Positions 45,295 through 52,741 of a DNA stretch of 64,000 nt are shown piece by piece. This DNA is from ZC4RG35 sp964571765 (GTDB lineage: Bacteria > Actinomycetota > Acidimicrobiia > Spongiisociales > ZC4RG35). Under the pieces are notes generated by a model. The model saw only the letters and a list, made by a program, of their open reading frames with translations, did no database searches and was not told the DNA's origin. Positions within the stretch are counted from its first letter, which is position 1. Each line of letters opens with the position of its first letter. Made by a program: the position numbers and the translations under genes. The DNA lies in the NCBI GenBank assembly GCA_964571765.1, contig CAZNDH010000007.1, positions 1 to 64,000 on the forward strand, in the 5' to 3' direction.

Positions 45295-45333
45295 GGTTCG
45301 ATACTTTCGATCGCTGGGTAGCTTGGGTGCCGG

Positions 45334-46122
45334 ATGAGCCTCGAACAGTGGTCGACGCCGGTGGCCATCGCCCACCGGGGAAGCCGCCTCCTCTGGCCGG
45401 AGAACACCATGGAGGCCTTCTCCGGAGCGGTGTCGTTGGGCTACACCCACATCGAGGTCGATCTGCGGATGACCGCCGACGGTGTCGTGGTATGCCTTCA
45501 CGACGCCACCGTCGATCGCACCACCGACGGGTCAGGCCCGGTGGAAGCGATGACCTATGAGGAGCTGTCCCGGCTCGACGCCGGATTCCGCCACCGGGTT
45601 CCGGGCGGATTTCCACACCGGGGTAGGGGCATCGCGGTTCCCACCCTCGAGGAGTTGGTGACCGCCTTCCCCGGCCTCCGCATGGTGTTCGACCTCAAGG
45701 TGGACGGCATGGCGCGGAGTCTGACCCGAATCATCGAGGCGCACTCTCTGCACGAGCGGGTCATGGTCGGCTCGTTCAGCGACCGCAGGTTGGCCGAGGT
45801 GCGGGCCGTGGCCGGCAGCCGGGTGATGACCTCCACCGGGACAGGGGCCACCCGGAGGTGGCTCCTGTCGTCGCGTCTCGGCCGGAAGGTGGCCGGTGAG
45901 GAGAGGGCCCTCCAGGTGCCGCTGCAGTCCCGGGGGGTGAGGGTGGTCGATCGACGTTTGGTGGACCTTGCCCACGACTCCGGCCTGCAGGTCCACGTCT
46001 GGACGGTGAACCACCGGGGGCACATGCACGATCTCCTCGACCTCGGCGTCGACGGCCTGGTCACCGACAGAGCCGATATCCTCAAGGAAGTCCTCGAGGA
46101 GCGTGGGGAGTGGCCGGAATGA
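45334..46122 (+). CDS. Glycerophosphodiester phosphodiesterase
   Basis: Predicted 262 residues. The active-site motif IAHRGSRLLWPENTMEAF (about 12-29), the metal-binding EVDLRMTADGVVVCLHDATVDRTTDG and the C-terminal VHVWTVN are all present. It hydrolyses glycerophosphodiesters to glycerol 3-phosphate and an alcohol. There is no signal peptide, so it is likely cytosolic. It overlaps the following secreted-protein gene by ATGA. Confidence 0.93.
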   Translation: MSLEQWSTPVAIAHRGSRLLWPENTMEAFSGAVSLGYTHIEVDLRMTADGVVVCLHDATVDRTTDGSGPVEAMTYEELSRLDAGFRHRVPGGFPHRGRGIAVPTLEELVTAFPGLRMVFDLKVDGMARSLTRIIEAHSLHERVMVGSFSDRRLAEVRAVAGSRVMTSTGTGATRRWLLSSRLGRKVAGEERALQVPLQSRGVRVVDRRLVDLAHDSGLQVHVWTVNHRGHMHDLLDLGVDGLVTDRADILKEVLEERGEWPE

Positions 46123-46625
46123 GGGCGTTGCTGGCCCTGGTGGTGCTGGCGGTGAACCTCGGCGGCTCCTTCGGGGAGGCAACCGGGGCCACGGTGACCC
46201 TGGGGCCCCAGACCATGCTGGTCGACCTGGAGGTGGAGGTCCTGGTCGCGGCACAGTCGGTGGCGGCCCACCTCTCTCTTGAGGGTGAGGAGATGGTCGT
46301 GCCTCTGTTGCACCGGGGCGAGGGTGTCTACGGGATCCGCACCGAGCTGCCCCGTAAGGACTACGTGGTGGTCTTCGAGGTGTTGGCGGAGCGTTCGGTC
46401 CTCTCATCGCCGACCACCCTGAGCTCCCTCGGGGTCCAGCTGACGGTGGTGTCTGACACCACCGTGCCCGCCGACGAGGATGACGACGGCTTCAGTCGGG
46501 GCACTCGTAGTTGGGGGTGGCTGGCGCTGGCTCTGGGCGCAGCGTCACTCTCCACCCTGGCTCTCTGGGCCCTTGGCGGACGGAGAGAGTCTCCGGAGAG
46601 GCCGTCTGCCTTGGAGGAGGAGTGA
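46119..46625 (+). CDS. Secreted or surface protein with C-terminal membrane helix
   Basis: Predicted 168 residues from ATG 46119. An N-terminal signal-like helix (about 1-20, ending near GSFGEATGA) and a C-terminal helix (about 133-153) flank a beta-rich outer domain of about 95 residues and an acidic stretch (ADEDDDGF). No known family is recognised. Coupled to the diesterase gene upstream and to the acetyltransferase downstream (GTGA). Confidence 0.75.
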   Translation: MRALLALVVLAVNLGGSFGEATGATVTLGPQTMLVDLEVEVLVAAQSVAAHLSLEGEEMVVPLLHRGEGVYGIRTELPRKDYVVVFEVLAERSVLSSPTTLSSLGVQLTVVSDTTVPADEDDDGFSRGTRSWGWLALALGAASLSTLALWALGGRRESPERPSALEEE

Positions 46626-47137
46626 GCCCACCCAGGGTGAGGAGGGCGACTGCTCCCGACGCGGCCCGACTGGCCGAGGTCCACATCAACAGCTGGCGAC
46701 AAGCGTATGGACACATCTTCTCCGAGGAGTTTCTCTCCGGCCTCGACCTCACTCGCAGGACGGAGGCGTTCCGGGCGCGAATAGAAGAGGGAGCCGCCAT
46801 CCTGGTGTCCGAGGACGGGGACGGAGCGATCGTCGGCTTCTGTCATGTGGGTCCTGCACGTGCGGAGGAGGGGTGGGGCGAGCTCTATGCCATCTACGTC
46901 GACCCGCATGGTTGGGGCCAGGGTCATGGTCAGGCACTCATCGAAGAGGGTGAGAAGACCCTCTCCGGGATGGGCTTCGATCATGCCCTGCTCTGGGTGC
47001 TCGAAGACAACCCGAGGGCACGCGCCTTCTATCAGCGACAAAGGTGGACACTCGGGGAACGGTCGGTCGTCGAGGAAATCGGCGGTGTGACCGTCACCGA
47101 AGTCATCTACCAGAAAGAACCTCTCACAGGGGCATGA
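46622..47137 (+). CDS. GNAT-family N-acetyltransferase
   Basis: Predicted 171 residues, GTG start overlapping the previous stop. The opening RRATAPDAARLAEVHINSWRQAYGHI is typical of the phosphinothricin/RimI-like subset. The acetyl-CoA loop is in YAIYVDPHGWGQGHGQAL (about 85-102), and ALLWVLEDNPRARAFYQRQRW is the C-terminal signature. The acceptor substrate is unknown. The 3' end overlaps ispD by 14 bp. Confidence 0.9.
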   Translation: MSPPRVRRATAPDAARLAEVHINSWRQAYGHIFSEEFLSGLDLTRRTEAFRARIEEGAAILVSEDGDGAIVGFCHVGPARAEEGWGELYAIYVDPHGWGQGHGQALIEEGEKTLSGMGFDHALLWVLEDNPRARAFYQRQRWTLGERSVVEEIGGVTVTEVIYQKEPLTGA

Positions 47138-47738
47138 CCCGGGCCAGGTCGGCCGGGTAGGTAACCTTGATGTTGGTGGGGTCCCCATCGACTGCGGCCA
47201 CCTCGAGGTCGGTGAACCGCCGGACGACCTCGGCTGTGTCGTCTCCGGTGAAGCCGGCGACGTCGGCCGCCGCCAAGGCTTTTCGTAGTTGGGGAGACCG
47301 GAAGACCTGAGGTGTCTGTGCCGCCAGCACGCCAGTGACCGGGCGGAGCGACTTTCGGTCGAGGAGGAGAGGCGCGGCGGGTAGCACCGGGATCGCTCCA
47401 CCCACTTCCTCTGCGGTGGAGAAGAGCTCCTCGATGAGCGGCGGGCTGAGGTTGGGGCGAGCACCGTCGTGGATCCCTATCAGGGCTGGGTCGTCGACCA
47501 GGGCAGAGATGCCGGCGATCTCACTGGTTGTCCGAGTCGGCCCTCCAACGGCCAGGGTCACCCCCAGAGCCAGGTCCTCGATCGGCCCGACCTGTTCGGC
47601 CCGGCAGACGAGCACACACTGATCGACATGCGGAAGCACCCGGGAGACGGTCACAGCCACCAGTGGCAGCCCGTCGACCGGGGTGAGCATCTTGTCGGAC
47701 TCGAATCGCGATCCGCTGCCGGCGGCGACGACGATCAT
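47124..47738 (-). CDS. ispD: 2-C-methyl-D-erythritol 4-phosphate cytidylyltransferase
   Basis: Predicted 204 residues from ATG 47738, a little shorter than the usual 225-240. The nucleotide-binding VVAAGSGSRF (about 3-12) with the lysine two residues later, the IHDGARPNLSP motif and the late VYGDPTNIKVTYP-like block (here DGDPTNIKVTYP) are present. It makes CDP-methylerythritol in the non-mevalonate isoprenoid route. ispF is not adjacent. The frame is open upstream but that part is proline-rich and unlikely. Confidence 0.85.
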   Translation of the reverse strand: MIVVAAGSGSRFESDKMLTPVDGLPLVAVTVSRVLPHVDQCVLVCRAEQVGPIEDLALGVTLAVGGPTRTTSEIAGISALVDDPALIGIHDGARPNLSPPLIEELFSTAEEVGGAIPVLPAAPLLLDRKSLRPVTGVLAAQTPQVFRSPQLRKALAAADVAGFTGDDTAEVVRRFTDLEVAAVDGDPTNIKVTYPADLARVMPL

Positions 47739-47773
47739 GGCCCGAAGCACCTGGTCGAGGCTACCTTTGTCCG

Positions 47774-48109
47774 ATGGACAAGGCGTCTCGGCTCCTCTCC
47801 GGGTTGGAGCCCTCCCGCCAGCGGGTCTTTGTCGATGCGTCCGGAGAGGTTCAACCCGAGCCGGCGGGGGTCCCCCCTGGGGTGGCCGTGGTGGTGGCGG
47901 CAACGGTGACAGACGCCCTCAAGGAGGTCTCCGGCGGGCGCATCGGCTCCCCGGTTGATCGCCAGGGTGTGCTTCGAGCCTCCGGCTTCGCCCTGGGTCG
48001 CCCGGTGCTCGAGGCTCTCGGTGTCCGCCCGGTGGACCTCACCACCCTCTACGAGGACGTCGAGTCCCTCGGATACTCCTGGGTGGTCTGGGTGGACACC
48101 GCGACTTGA
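47774..48109 (+). CDS. Hypothetical protein
   Basis: Predicted 111 residues. No family is recognised. It has an alternating hydrophobic middle (GVAVVVAATVTDAL) and ends in a strand-like SWVVWVDT. It is divergent from ispD with 35 bp between starts, and lies 84 bp before the tad cluster in the same direction, so a link to pilus assembly is possible but unproven. Confidence 0.6.
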   Translation: MDKASRLLSGLEPSRQRVFVDASGEVQPEPAGVPPGVAVVVAATVTDALKEVSGGRIGSPVDRQGVLRASGFALGRPVLEALGVRPVDLTTLYEDVESLGYSWVVWVDTAT

Positions 48110-48193
48110 CCGGGGGAGATCACCGCCTCCACAAGATGGGGCCTGAGAACGAGGGTCTTGTCGGGGTGTCCCCAGGCCCATAGGTTCGGAGAT

Positions 48194-48745
48194 GTGACGG
48201 GGAGGGAGAGGCCTCGTGTTCTCGCGGTTCGATGTGTCGACCCGGTGTTGGGGGTCTTGGGCTCGATCGGCCTGGCCGCCTCGCTGGGCACCACCCTCCT
48301 GGTCGATCTCACCGACCAGATGGGTTCGCCGAAGGCGAGGACCTTGGCGGACATCGCCGCCGAAGGTCCCCGACTCGCCGAGGTGAGGCCCGGAAGGCGC
48401 GGGGTGGCGGTGATCCGCTCGGGACTACTCCCACAGGCAGAGGTGGACCTGGTGGTCGACATGATGGCCTTGCGCTGGCATGGGGTGGTCGTCCTCCTCG
48501 GGTCCGGTGAGTGGGCGGGAGCGGTCGTCCCGCTCCGACCGCTGTTCCCTGGCTGGCTGGCACCCACTACCACCGAGACGTCGGTGTGGCAGAGGGTGCC
48601 GGGGGGCTCCTCTCCTCCCGGGCCTGGCCCGATCCTGCCATTGCTGCGCTCTGGTGCGGTCAGGAGGATGCTCGCCGGGGGCATGCCCGCGACTGGGCGA
48701 TGGCTCCGAGGGTGGAGGACGGTATGGGAGATGCCATGGGGGTGA
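48194..48745 (+). CDS. Ssd/CpaE-like protein of the tad locus (short form)
   Basis: Predicted 183 residues from GTG 48194. It occupies the first position of an Ssd-TadA-TadB-TadC order. Segments VLGVLGSIGLAASLG, LVDLTDQMGSPKARTLADIA and GVVVLLGSGEWAGAVVPLRPL recall the CpaE/Ssd P-loop-like fold, but no Walker A motif is left. It is only half the usual length, so it may keep a localisation or scaffolding role only. It overlaps tadA by about 22 bp. Confidence 0.6.
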   Translation: MTGRERPRVLAVRCVDPVLGVLGSIGLAASLGTTLLVDLTDQMGSPKARTLADIAAEGPRLAEVRPGRRGVAVIRSGLLPQAEVDLVVDMMALRWHGVVVLLGSGEWAGAVVPLRPLFPGWLAPTTTETSVWQRVPGGSSPPGPGPILPLLRSGAVRRMLAGGMPATGRWLRGWRTVWEMPWG

Positions 48746-49776
48746 TCGACCGGGTGGTAAAGGCGGTCGCCATCTCCGAGGCACCCTTCGATCGGAGGGC
48801 GATCAGCGCTGAGGCCGCCCGGTTGCTGGGCGTGGAGTCACCGTGGCGGGTCGAGGAGGCGCTCCCCCTGGTGGTGAGTGGGGTGCTCGGCCTGGGGCCG
48901 ATCCAGGACCTCGTCGACGACCCCGGGGTGACCGACATCCTGGTGAACGGTCCCGATCAGGTGTGGGTGGACCGGGGCAGCGGCCTGGAGCCGAGCGGTG
49001 TGGAGTTCGGATCGGCCGGTGAGATCGTCAACGTGGTGGAGCGGGTCATCGCCCCACTCGGTCTCCGTATCGACCGGTCCCGCCCCATGGTCGACGCCAG
49101 GCTCCCCGACGGGAGCCGGCTCCATGCCGTCCTGCCGCCGGCGGCGGTGGACTCACCCTTGGTGGCGATCAGGAGGTTCACCCAGAGGGTGACCTCTCTC
49201 GCCGGCCTGGTGGGGGCCGGAACTGCCCACGCCGACCAGGTCGACCAGCTGGTCGAGGCGGTCACCTCCCGGGCGACCATCGTGGTTTCCGGAGGGACCG
49301 GCGCCGGGAAGACCACCTTGCTCAATCTCCTCGCCGGCTCGATCCCAAGCGAAGAGCGCGTGGTCACCATCGAGGATGCAGCCGAGCTCGCCCTGCCCGG
49401 TCATGTGGTCCGTCTCGAGGCACGTCCGCCCAACGCCGAGGGCGCAGGGGAGATAACCATCCGCGACCTGATCCGTTCCGCCCTTCGTCTGCGTCCCGAT
49501 CGTCTCATCGTCGGTGAGGTTCGTGGCGCCGAGGCACTCGACTTGATCTCGGCTCTCAACACCGGTCATCGGGGCTCGATGACGACGGTTCATGCCAACT
49601 CACCCGAGGAGGCACTGTGGAGGCTGCAGACCCTGGCCCTCAGCTCGGGCCTCGCTTCGGAAGCGGTGATCTCGAGGCAGTTGTACGCCGCAGTCGACTG
49701 CGTGGTACAGATTGAACGAATCCGGGGCGGGCGTCGGATCAGCGCCATCTCCGATCGGGGCGATCTGGCTTGGTGA
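48724..49776 (+). CDS. tadA: TadA/CpaF-type pilus assembly ATPase
   Basis: Predicted 350 residues from ATG 48724; ATG 48736 is close by. VTDILVNGPDQVWVDR, the Walker A GGTGAGKTTLLN (about 188-199), the Asp-box VTIEDAAEL and the His-box/Walker B RPDRLIVGEVRGAEALDLI are all present, followed by GHRGSMTTVHANSPEEAL. It powers Flp/Tad pilus assembly or secretion. The stop overlaps the tadB start (TGATG). Confidence 0.93.
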   Translation: MGDAMGVIDRVVKAVAISEAPFDRRAISAEAARLLGVESPWRVEEALPLVVSGVLGLGPIQDLVDDPGVTDILVNGPDQVWVDRGSGLEPSGVEFGSAGEIVNVVERVIAPLGLRIDRSRPMVDARLPDGSRLHAVLPPAAVDSPLVAIRRFTQRVTSLAGLVGAGTAHADQVDQLVEAVTSRATIVVSGGTGAGKTTLLNLLAGSIPSEERVVTIEDAAELALPGHVVRLEARPPNAEGAGEITIRDLIRSALRLRPDRLIVGEVRGAEALDLISALNTGHRGSMTTVHANSPEEALWRLQTLALSSGLASEAVISRQLYAAVDCVVQIERIRGGRRISAISDRGDLAW

Positions 49777-50408
49777 TGGACCTGGCGTTGCTGGCCCTGG
49801 CAGTTGGCCTCGGTGTCGAGCCGAGGCGTATGGCGGTTCTGGCCCTATCCCTCTACCTCCCACTTCTGATGGCGGCGCTGCTCCTCCTGGTGGCATGGCT
49901 CAGACGCAAGGCAGCGGTCGACCGTGCCGCCGACTTCTGCGATGGGATCGCCTCCGACCTGCGAGCCGGGATGTCGCTTTCCCAATCGGTTGCATCGGCA
50001 GCCGTCGCCGTGGGGGCCGGCTCGTTGCTCGAGGGAGTGGCTCATGGTCATCGGCTGGACGCCCTCGTGGCGGCGGAGTTCCCTTCGGTAGGTCGGGAAC
50101 TGGCGGCCACCCTGGCTGGTGCGGCCGGAAGCGGTGGGGCGGCTGCCGACCTATTCGACGAGCTCTCCTCGCTGGCCATAGCCCACGAGGAGATCCGCCG
50201 GGAGGTGCGCATGGCGGCGGCCCCGGCCCGGGCGGCGGCCACCCTGTTCGTGGTCACTCCACTGCTCTACCTGGGCTGGCGCTGGACGAGTGGGGACCTG
50301 ACGTTGCTCCTCGTCGAGAACCAGCAACGTATCGCGGGCGTCGTCGGTCTGGGCTTGCTTCTCACCGGTGTGCTCGGTGTTGCCCTGGTGATGTGGAGGG
50401 CGGCGTGA
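49776..50408 (+). CDS. tadB: TadB-like pilus assembly membrane protein
   Basis: Predicted 210 residues. The T2SSF-type cytosolic helical domain has DGIASDLRAGMSLSQSV and LATLAGAAGSGGAAADLFDELSS. Hydrophobic helices lie near the start (7-45) and at the end (150-208). It forms the inner-membrane platform with TadC. It is shorter than many TadB proteins but typical of actinobacterial ones. It overlaps tadC by GTGA. Confidence 0.85.
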   Translation: MDLALLALAVGLGVEPRRMAVLALSLYLPLLMAALLLLVAWLRRKAAVDRAADFCDGIASDLRAGMSLSQSVASAAVAVGAGSLLEGVAHGHRLDALVAAEFPSVGRELAATLAGAAGSGGAAADLFDELSSLAIAHEEIRREVRMAAAPARAAATLFVVTPLLYLGWRWTSGDLTLLLVENQQRIAGVVGLGLLLTGVLGVALVMWRAA

Positions 50409-50908
50409 GCTTGCTCTTCTGGGGAGCCGTCGTCGCCACGGTGCTCCTCGGGCTACCCGGCGGGATCCACCGGCCCGTCCGCTCCAGCTCATCTGTGCGT
50501 CTGGTGCTGCTCCTTCTTCTAGCCGAGCTGCGTTCCGGACAGTCGGTCCTCGGTGCTCTCCAGGGTGCGGCGCGGTCACTGCCCGATGACCGGGCCCTGC
50601 TCGTGATCACCAGGGTGTCCGCCGTTGCCGGGCTGTCGACCGCGGTGGGCTACGCCCCAACCGAGCTGCGGCCGCTGATCGCCCAGCTGGCTCGCGCCCA
50701 GAGATCGGGCGCTTCCTTGGGTGGGACGGTGCGCCGGCTCCTGGAGGAAGATCTTGCAGCCGAACGCTCGCGGCGCATCGCCCGGGCTAGGGCACTGCCT
50801 ACTCGACTCATGATCCCGGTGACGCTGCTCATGCTCCCCGGCATCGTTCTCCTCCTTTACGCACCGTCCCTACTCGGTCTCTACCGGGATGTCGCCGGGG
50901 GTTGGTGA
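50405..50908 (+). CDS. tadC: TadC-like pilus assembly membrane protein
   Basis: Predicted 167 residues, GTG start. It has a T2SSF-type core, LLAELRSGQSVLGALQGAARSLPDD and AQRSGASLGGTVRRLLEEDLAAERSRRIARARALPTRLMIPVTLLMLPGIV, with helices at both ends. It is the partner of TadB in the platform. Confidence 0.85.
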   Translation: MSLLFWGAVVATVLLGLPGGIHRPVRSSSSVRLVLLLLLAELRSGQSVLGALQGAARSLPDDRALLVITRVSAVAGLSTAVGYAPTELRPLIAQLARAQRSGASLGGTVRRLLEEDLAAERSRRIARARALPTRLMIPVTLLMLPGIVLLLYAPSLLGLYRDVAGGW

Positions 50909-50968
50909 TTCTTGTCTTCGCACTTCTCCCCGCATCCGGTCGGTAACCGGGAGGAAGGAGTGTCGCTG

Positions 50969-51166
50969 ATGACACGTTTCTGGATCTGGTTGTGGGCCCG
51001 GGCCCGCGATGAGAAAGGCCAGGGGACCGTGGAGTACTTCCTGGTGATCCTGGCTGCGACCGCACTGGCGATCATCGCCCTGAGATGGCTGCAGAGCGGG
51101 AGCGGGGGCAACCTGTTGGGCAACCTGTTCGGCAGGGTGATCCAGTGGGTGATCGGCCGGTTCTGA
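50969..51166 (+). CDS. Flp pilin-like DUF4244 protein
   Basis: Predicted 65 residues from ATG 50969, with AAGGAG 8 bp upstream. A short basic leader (WARARDEKGQG) is followed by TVEYFLVILAATALAIIAL, a hydrophobic pilin helix with the Glu at position 5 of mature type IV pilins (cleavage likely after a Gly of GQG). This is the major pilin candidate of the cluster. The name DUF4244 applies to the actinobacterial group at this position. Confidence 0.85.
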   Translation: MTRFWIWLWARARDEKGQGTVEYFLVILAATALAIIALRWLQSGSGGNLLGNLFGRVIQWVIGRF

Positions 51167-51528
51167 GAGCGGCGCGGGGAAGCGCCACCGTGGAGCTGTT
51201 CCTGGTGATCCCAATGGTGATCCTTGTACTGGTGGCCGGGCTACAGGTGGTGTCCTTGGCCCGGGCTCGCATCGAGCTGGTGGGTGCTGCCCGCGACGGG
51301 GTCCGGGTGGCGGCTACCACGCCTGATCCGGCTCGAGCGGTGGAGGTGGTGATGGCTGCCCTTCCCCCGTCAGTTCGCGCCCGGGCCCGGGTAGCGGTCA
51401 CCCGCCCCGGGGTGCCCGGTCAGCCGGCCAAGGTGGTGGTCCACCTCCGCCACCTCCTGGGGCCTCCGTTCCCTGACGACTTTGGCGTCGACCTCTCCGC
51501 ATCGGCCACCATGCTCGTGGAACGATGA
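51145..51528 (+). CDS. TadE-like pseudopilin
   Basis: Predicted 127 residues from GTG 51145 (start uncertain, overlaps the pilin gene by 22 bp). The segment RGSATVELFLVIPMVILVLVAGLQVV, with Glu after TV, is the TadE membrane helix. The remainder is a small beta-rich outer domain. It overlaps the next gene by ATGA. Confidence 0.82.
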   Translation: MGDRPVLRAARGSATVELFLVIPMVILVLVAGLQVVSLARARIELVGAARDGVRVAATTPDPARAVEVVMAALPPSVRARARVAVTRPGVPGQPAKVVVHLRHLLGPPFPDDFGVDLSASATMLVER

Positions 51529-51908
51529 GCCAGCAGGGCTCGGCCACCGTGGTGATGACTGCGGTGACGGGCATGCTGGCGATCTGCCTGGTGGCCACCG
51601 CTGCTCTAGGAGGCCTGTTGGCGGCGAGGGCGGCGGCGATGCTCGCCGCCGACGCAGCAGCGCTGGCTGCAGCGGTGGCCACCTACCCGGCTACCGGCCG
51701 GAGACCCCCATCGGACGAAGCTGCCCGAGCCGCAGCCGCCAACGGCGCCGTTCTGATCAGCTGCGTTTGCCCGGTCGACCCCGGGCTGGGCTCCCGGGTG
51801 GTCACGGTCCGGGCGGTGGTCGAGGTCGATGTGCCACTGTTCGGTCATCTCCATGTCAGTGCTTCTTCCCGCGCCGAATTCGACCCTGGCGCATGGCTGG
51901 GCCGTTGA
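51525..51908 (+). CDS. TadE/TadG-like minor pilin (Rv3654c-like)
   Basis: Predicted 127 residues. QGSATVVMTAVTGMLAICLVATAALGG is a pilin-like helix that has lost the usual glutamate, followed by an Ala-rich stretch (AARAAAMLAADAAALAAAVA) and two cysteines in SCVCPVD. This is the last gene of the actinobacterial tad order. Confidence 0.8.
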   Translation: MSQQGSATVVMTAVTGMLAICLVATAALGGLLAARAAAMLAADAAALAAAVATYPATGRRPPSDEAARAAAANGAVLISCVCPVDPGLGSRVVTVRAVVEVDVPLFGHLHVSASSRAEFDPGAWLGR

Positions 51909-51938
51909 CCGTCGTCCCGGTAGATACGCTGATCAGAG

Positions 51939-52688
51939 ATGGATGCCGGTGGTTCGGTCGAGAGGAGTGGGGCGGTGGTTCACGACATCACCGTCGGAGA
52001 CACCATGGCCTACCTGGTGGAGCCTGCCGATGGATCCGGCCTCGGGGGCGTCGTGTTCCTCCACTGGTTCGACCCGGAGGCTCCGGACGGGAACCGGAGC
52101 CAGTTCGTCGACGAGGCCGTTGGGCTGGCGGCGAGTCTCGGTGTGGTCTCCATCCTGCCCCAAGGCAGATTCCCGTGGCACAGTGACCCGAAAGATGGGG
52201 CTTCGGACACTTATCGGATCCTCATCGAGACCGATGACAACCTGAAAGCCCTCGACCTTCTCCATGACCGCGTGAATGGCAACCCGGTGGCAATGGTCGG
52301 ACATGACTTCGGTGCCATGCACGGTGTCCTGCTCGCAGCCCAGGACCGGCGGGTAGCCGCTTCGGTGCTGATTGCCCTCACTCCTCGCTGGGGGGATTGG
52401 TTCCTTCCGTTCTGGGAGGTCTCCGGGGACCGGTTCGATTACCTGAGGGACCTGCATCCCTTCGACCCGGTCAACCGGATCGGAGATCTGGCGCCTCGTC
52501 CGGTTCTCTTCCAGTTCGCAGAGGACGACTTCTACATCGCCCCGATGAGTGGGCGCGAGCTCTACCACGCGGCCGGCGAGCCCAGGGAGTTCCGCTCCTA
52601 CGAAGCCGATCACGGCATGCGCCATCCTCAGGCAGCAGCCGACCGGAGCCGGTTCCTTGCCGATGTGCTCGGCTGGCCCATACCTTGA
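51939..52688 (+). CDS. Alpha/beta hydrolase with an aspartate nucleophile elbow (DLH-like)
   Basis: Predicted 249 residues. Overall similarity is to the dienelactone hydrolase group (GVVFLHWFDPEAPD near 37-50). The nucleophile elbow reads VGHDFGAMHG (about 125-134), with Asp where dienelactone hydrolases have Cys and most esterases Ser, as in epoxide hydrolases and haloalkane dehalogenases. The acid is in FAEDDFYI and the catalytic His in ADHGMRHP. The function may differ from that of ordinary DLH enzymes. There are no clear partners. Confidence 0.82.
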   Translation: MDAGGSVERSGAVVHDITVGDTMAYLVEPADGSGLGGVVFLHWFDPEAPDGNRSQFVDEAVGLAASLGVVSILPQGRFPWHSDPKDGASDTYRILIETDDNLKALDLLHDRVNGNPVAMVGHDFGAMHGVLLAAQDRRVAASVLIALTPRWGDWFLPFWEVSGDRFDYLRDLHPFDPVNRIGDLAPRPVLFQFAEDDFYIAPMSGRELYHAAGEPREFRSYEADHGMRHPQAAADRSRFLADVLGWPIP

Positions 52689-52741
52689 GAAACTCGGTCA
52701 CCAACCGCGGACGAATTTGACCGGACCCATATCCTTCGCCG

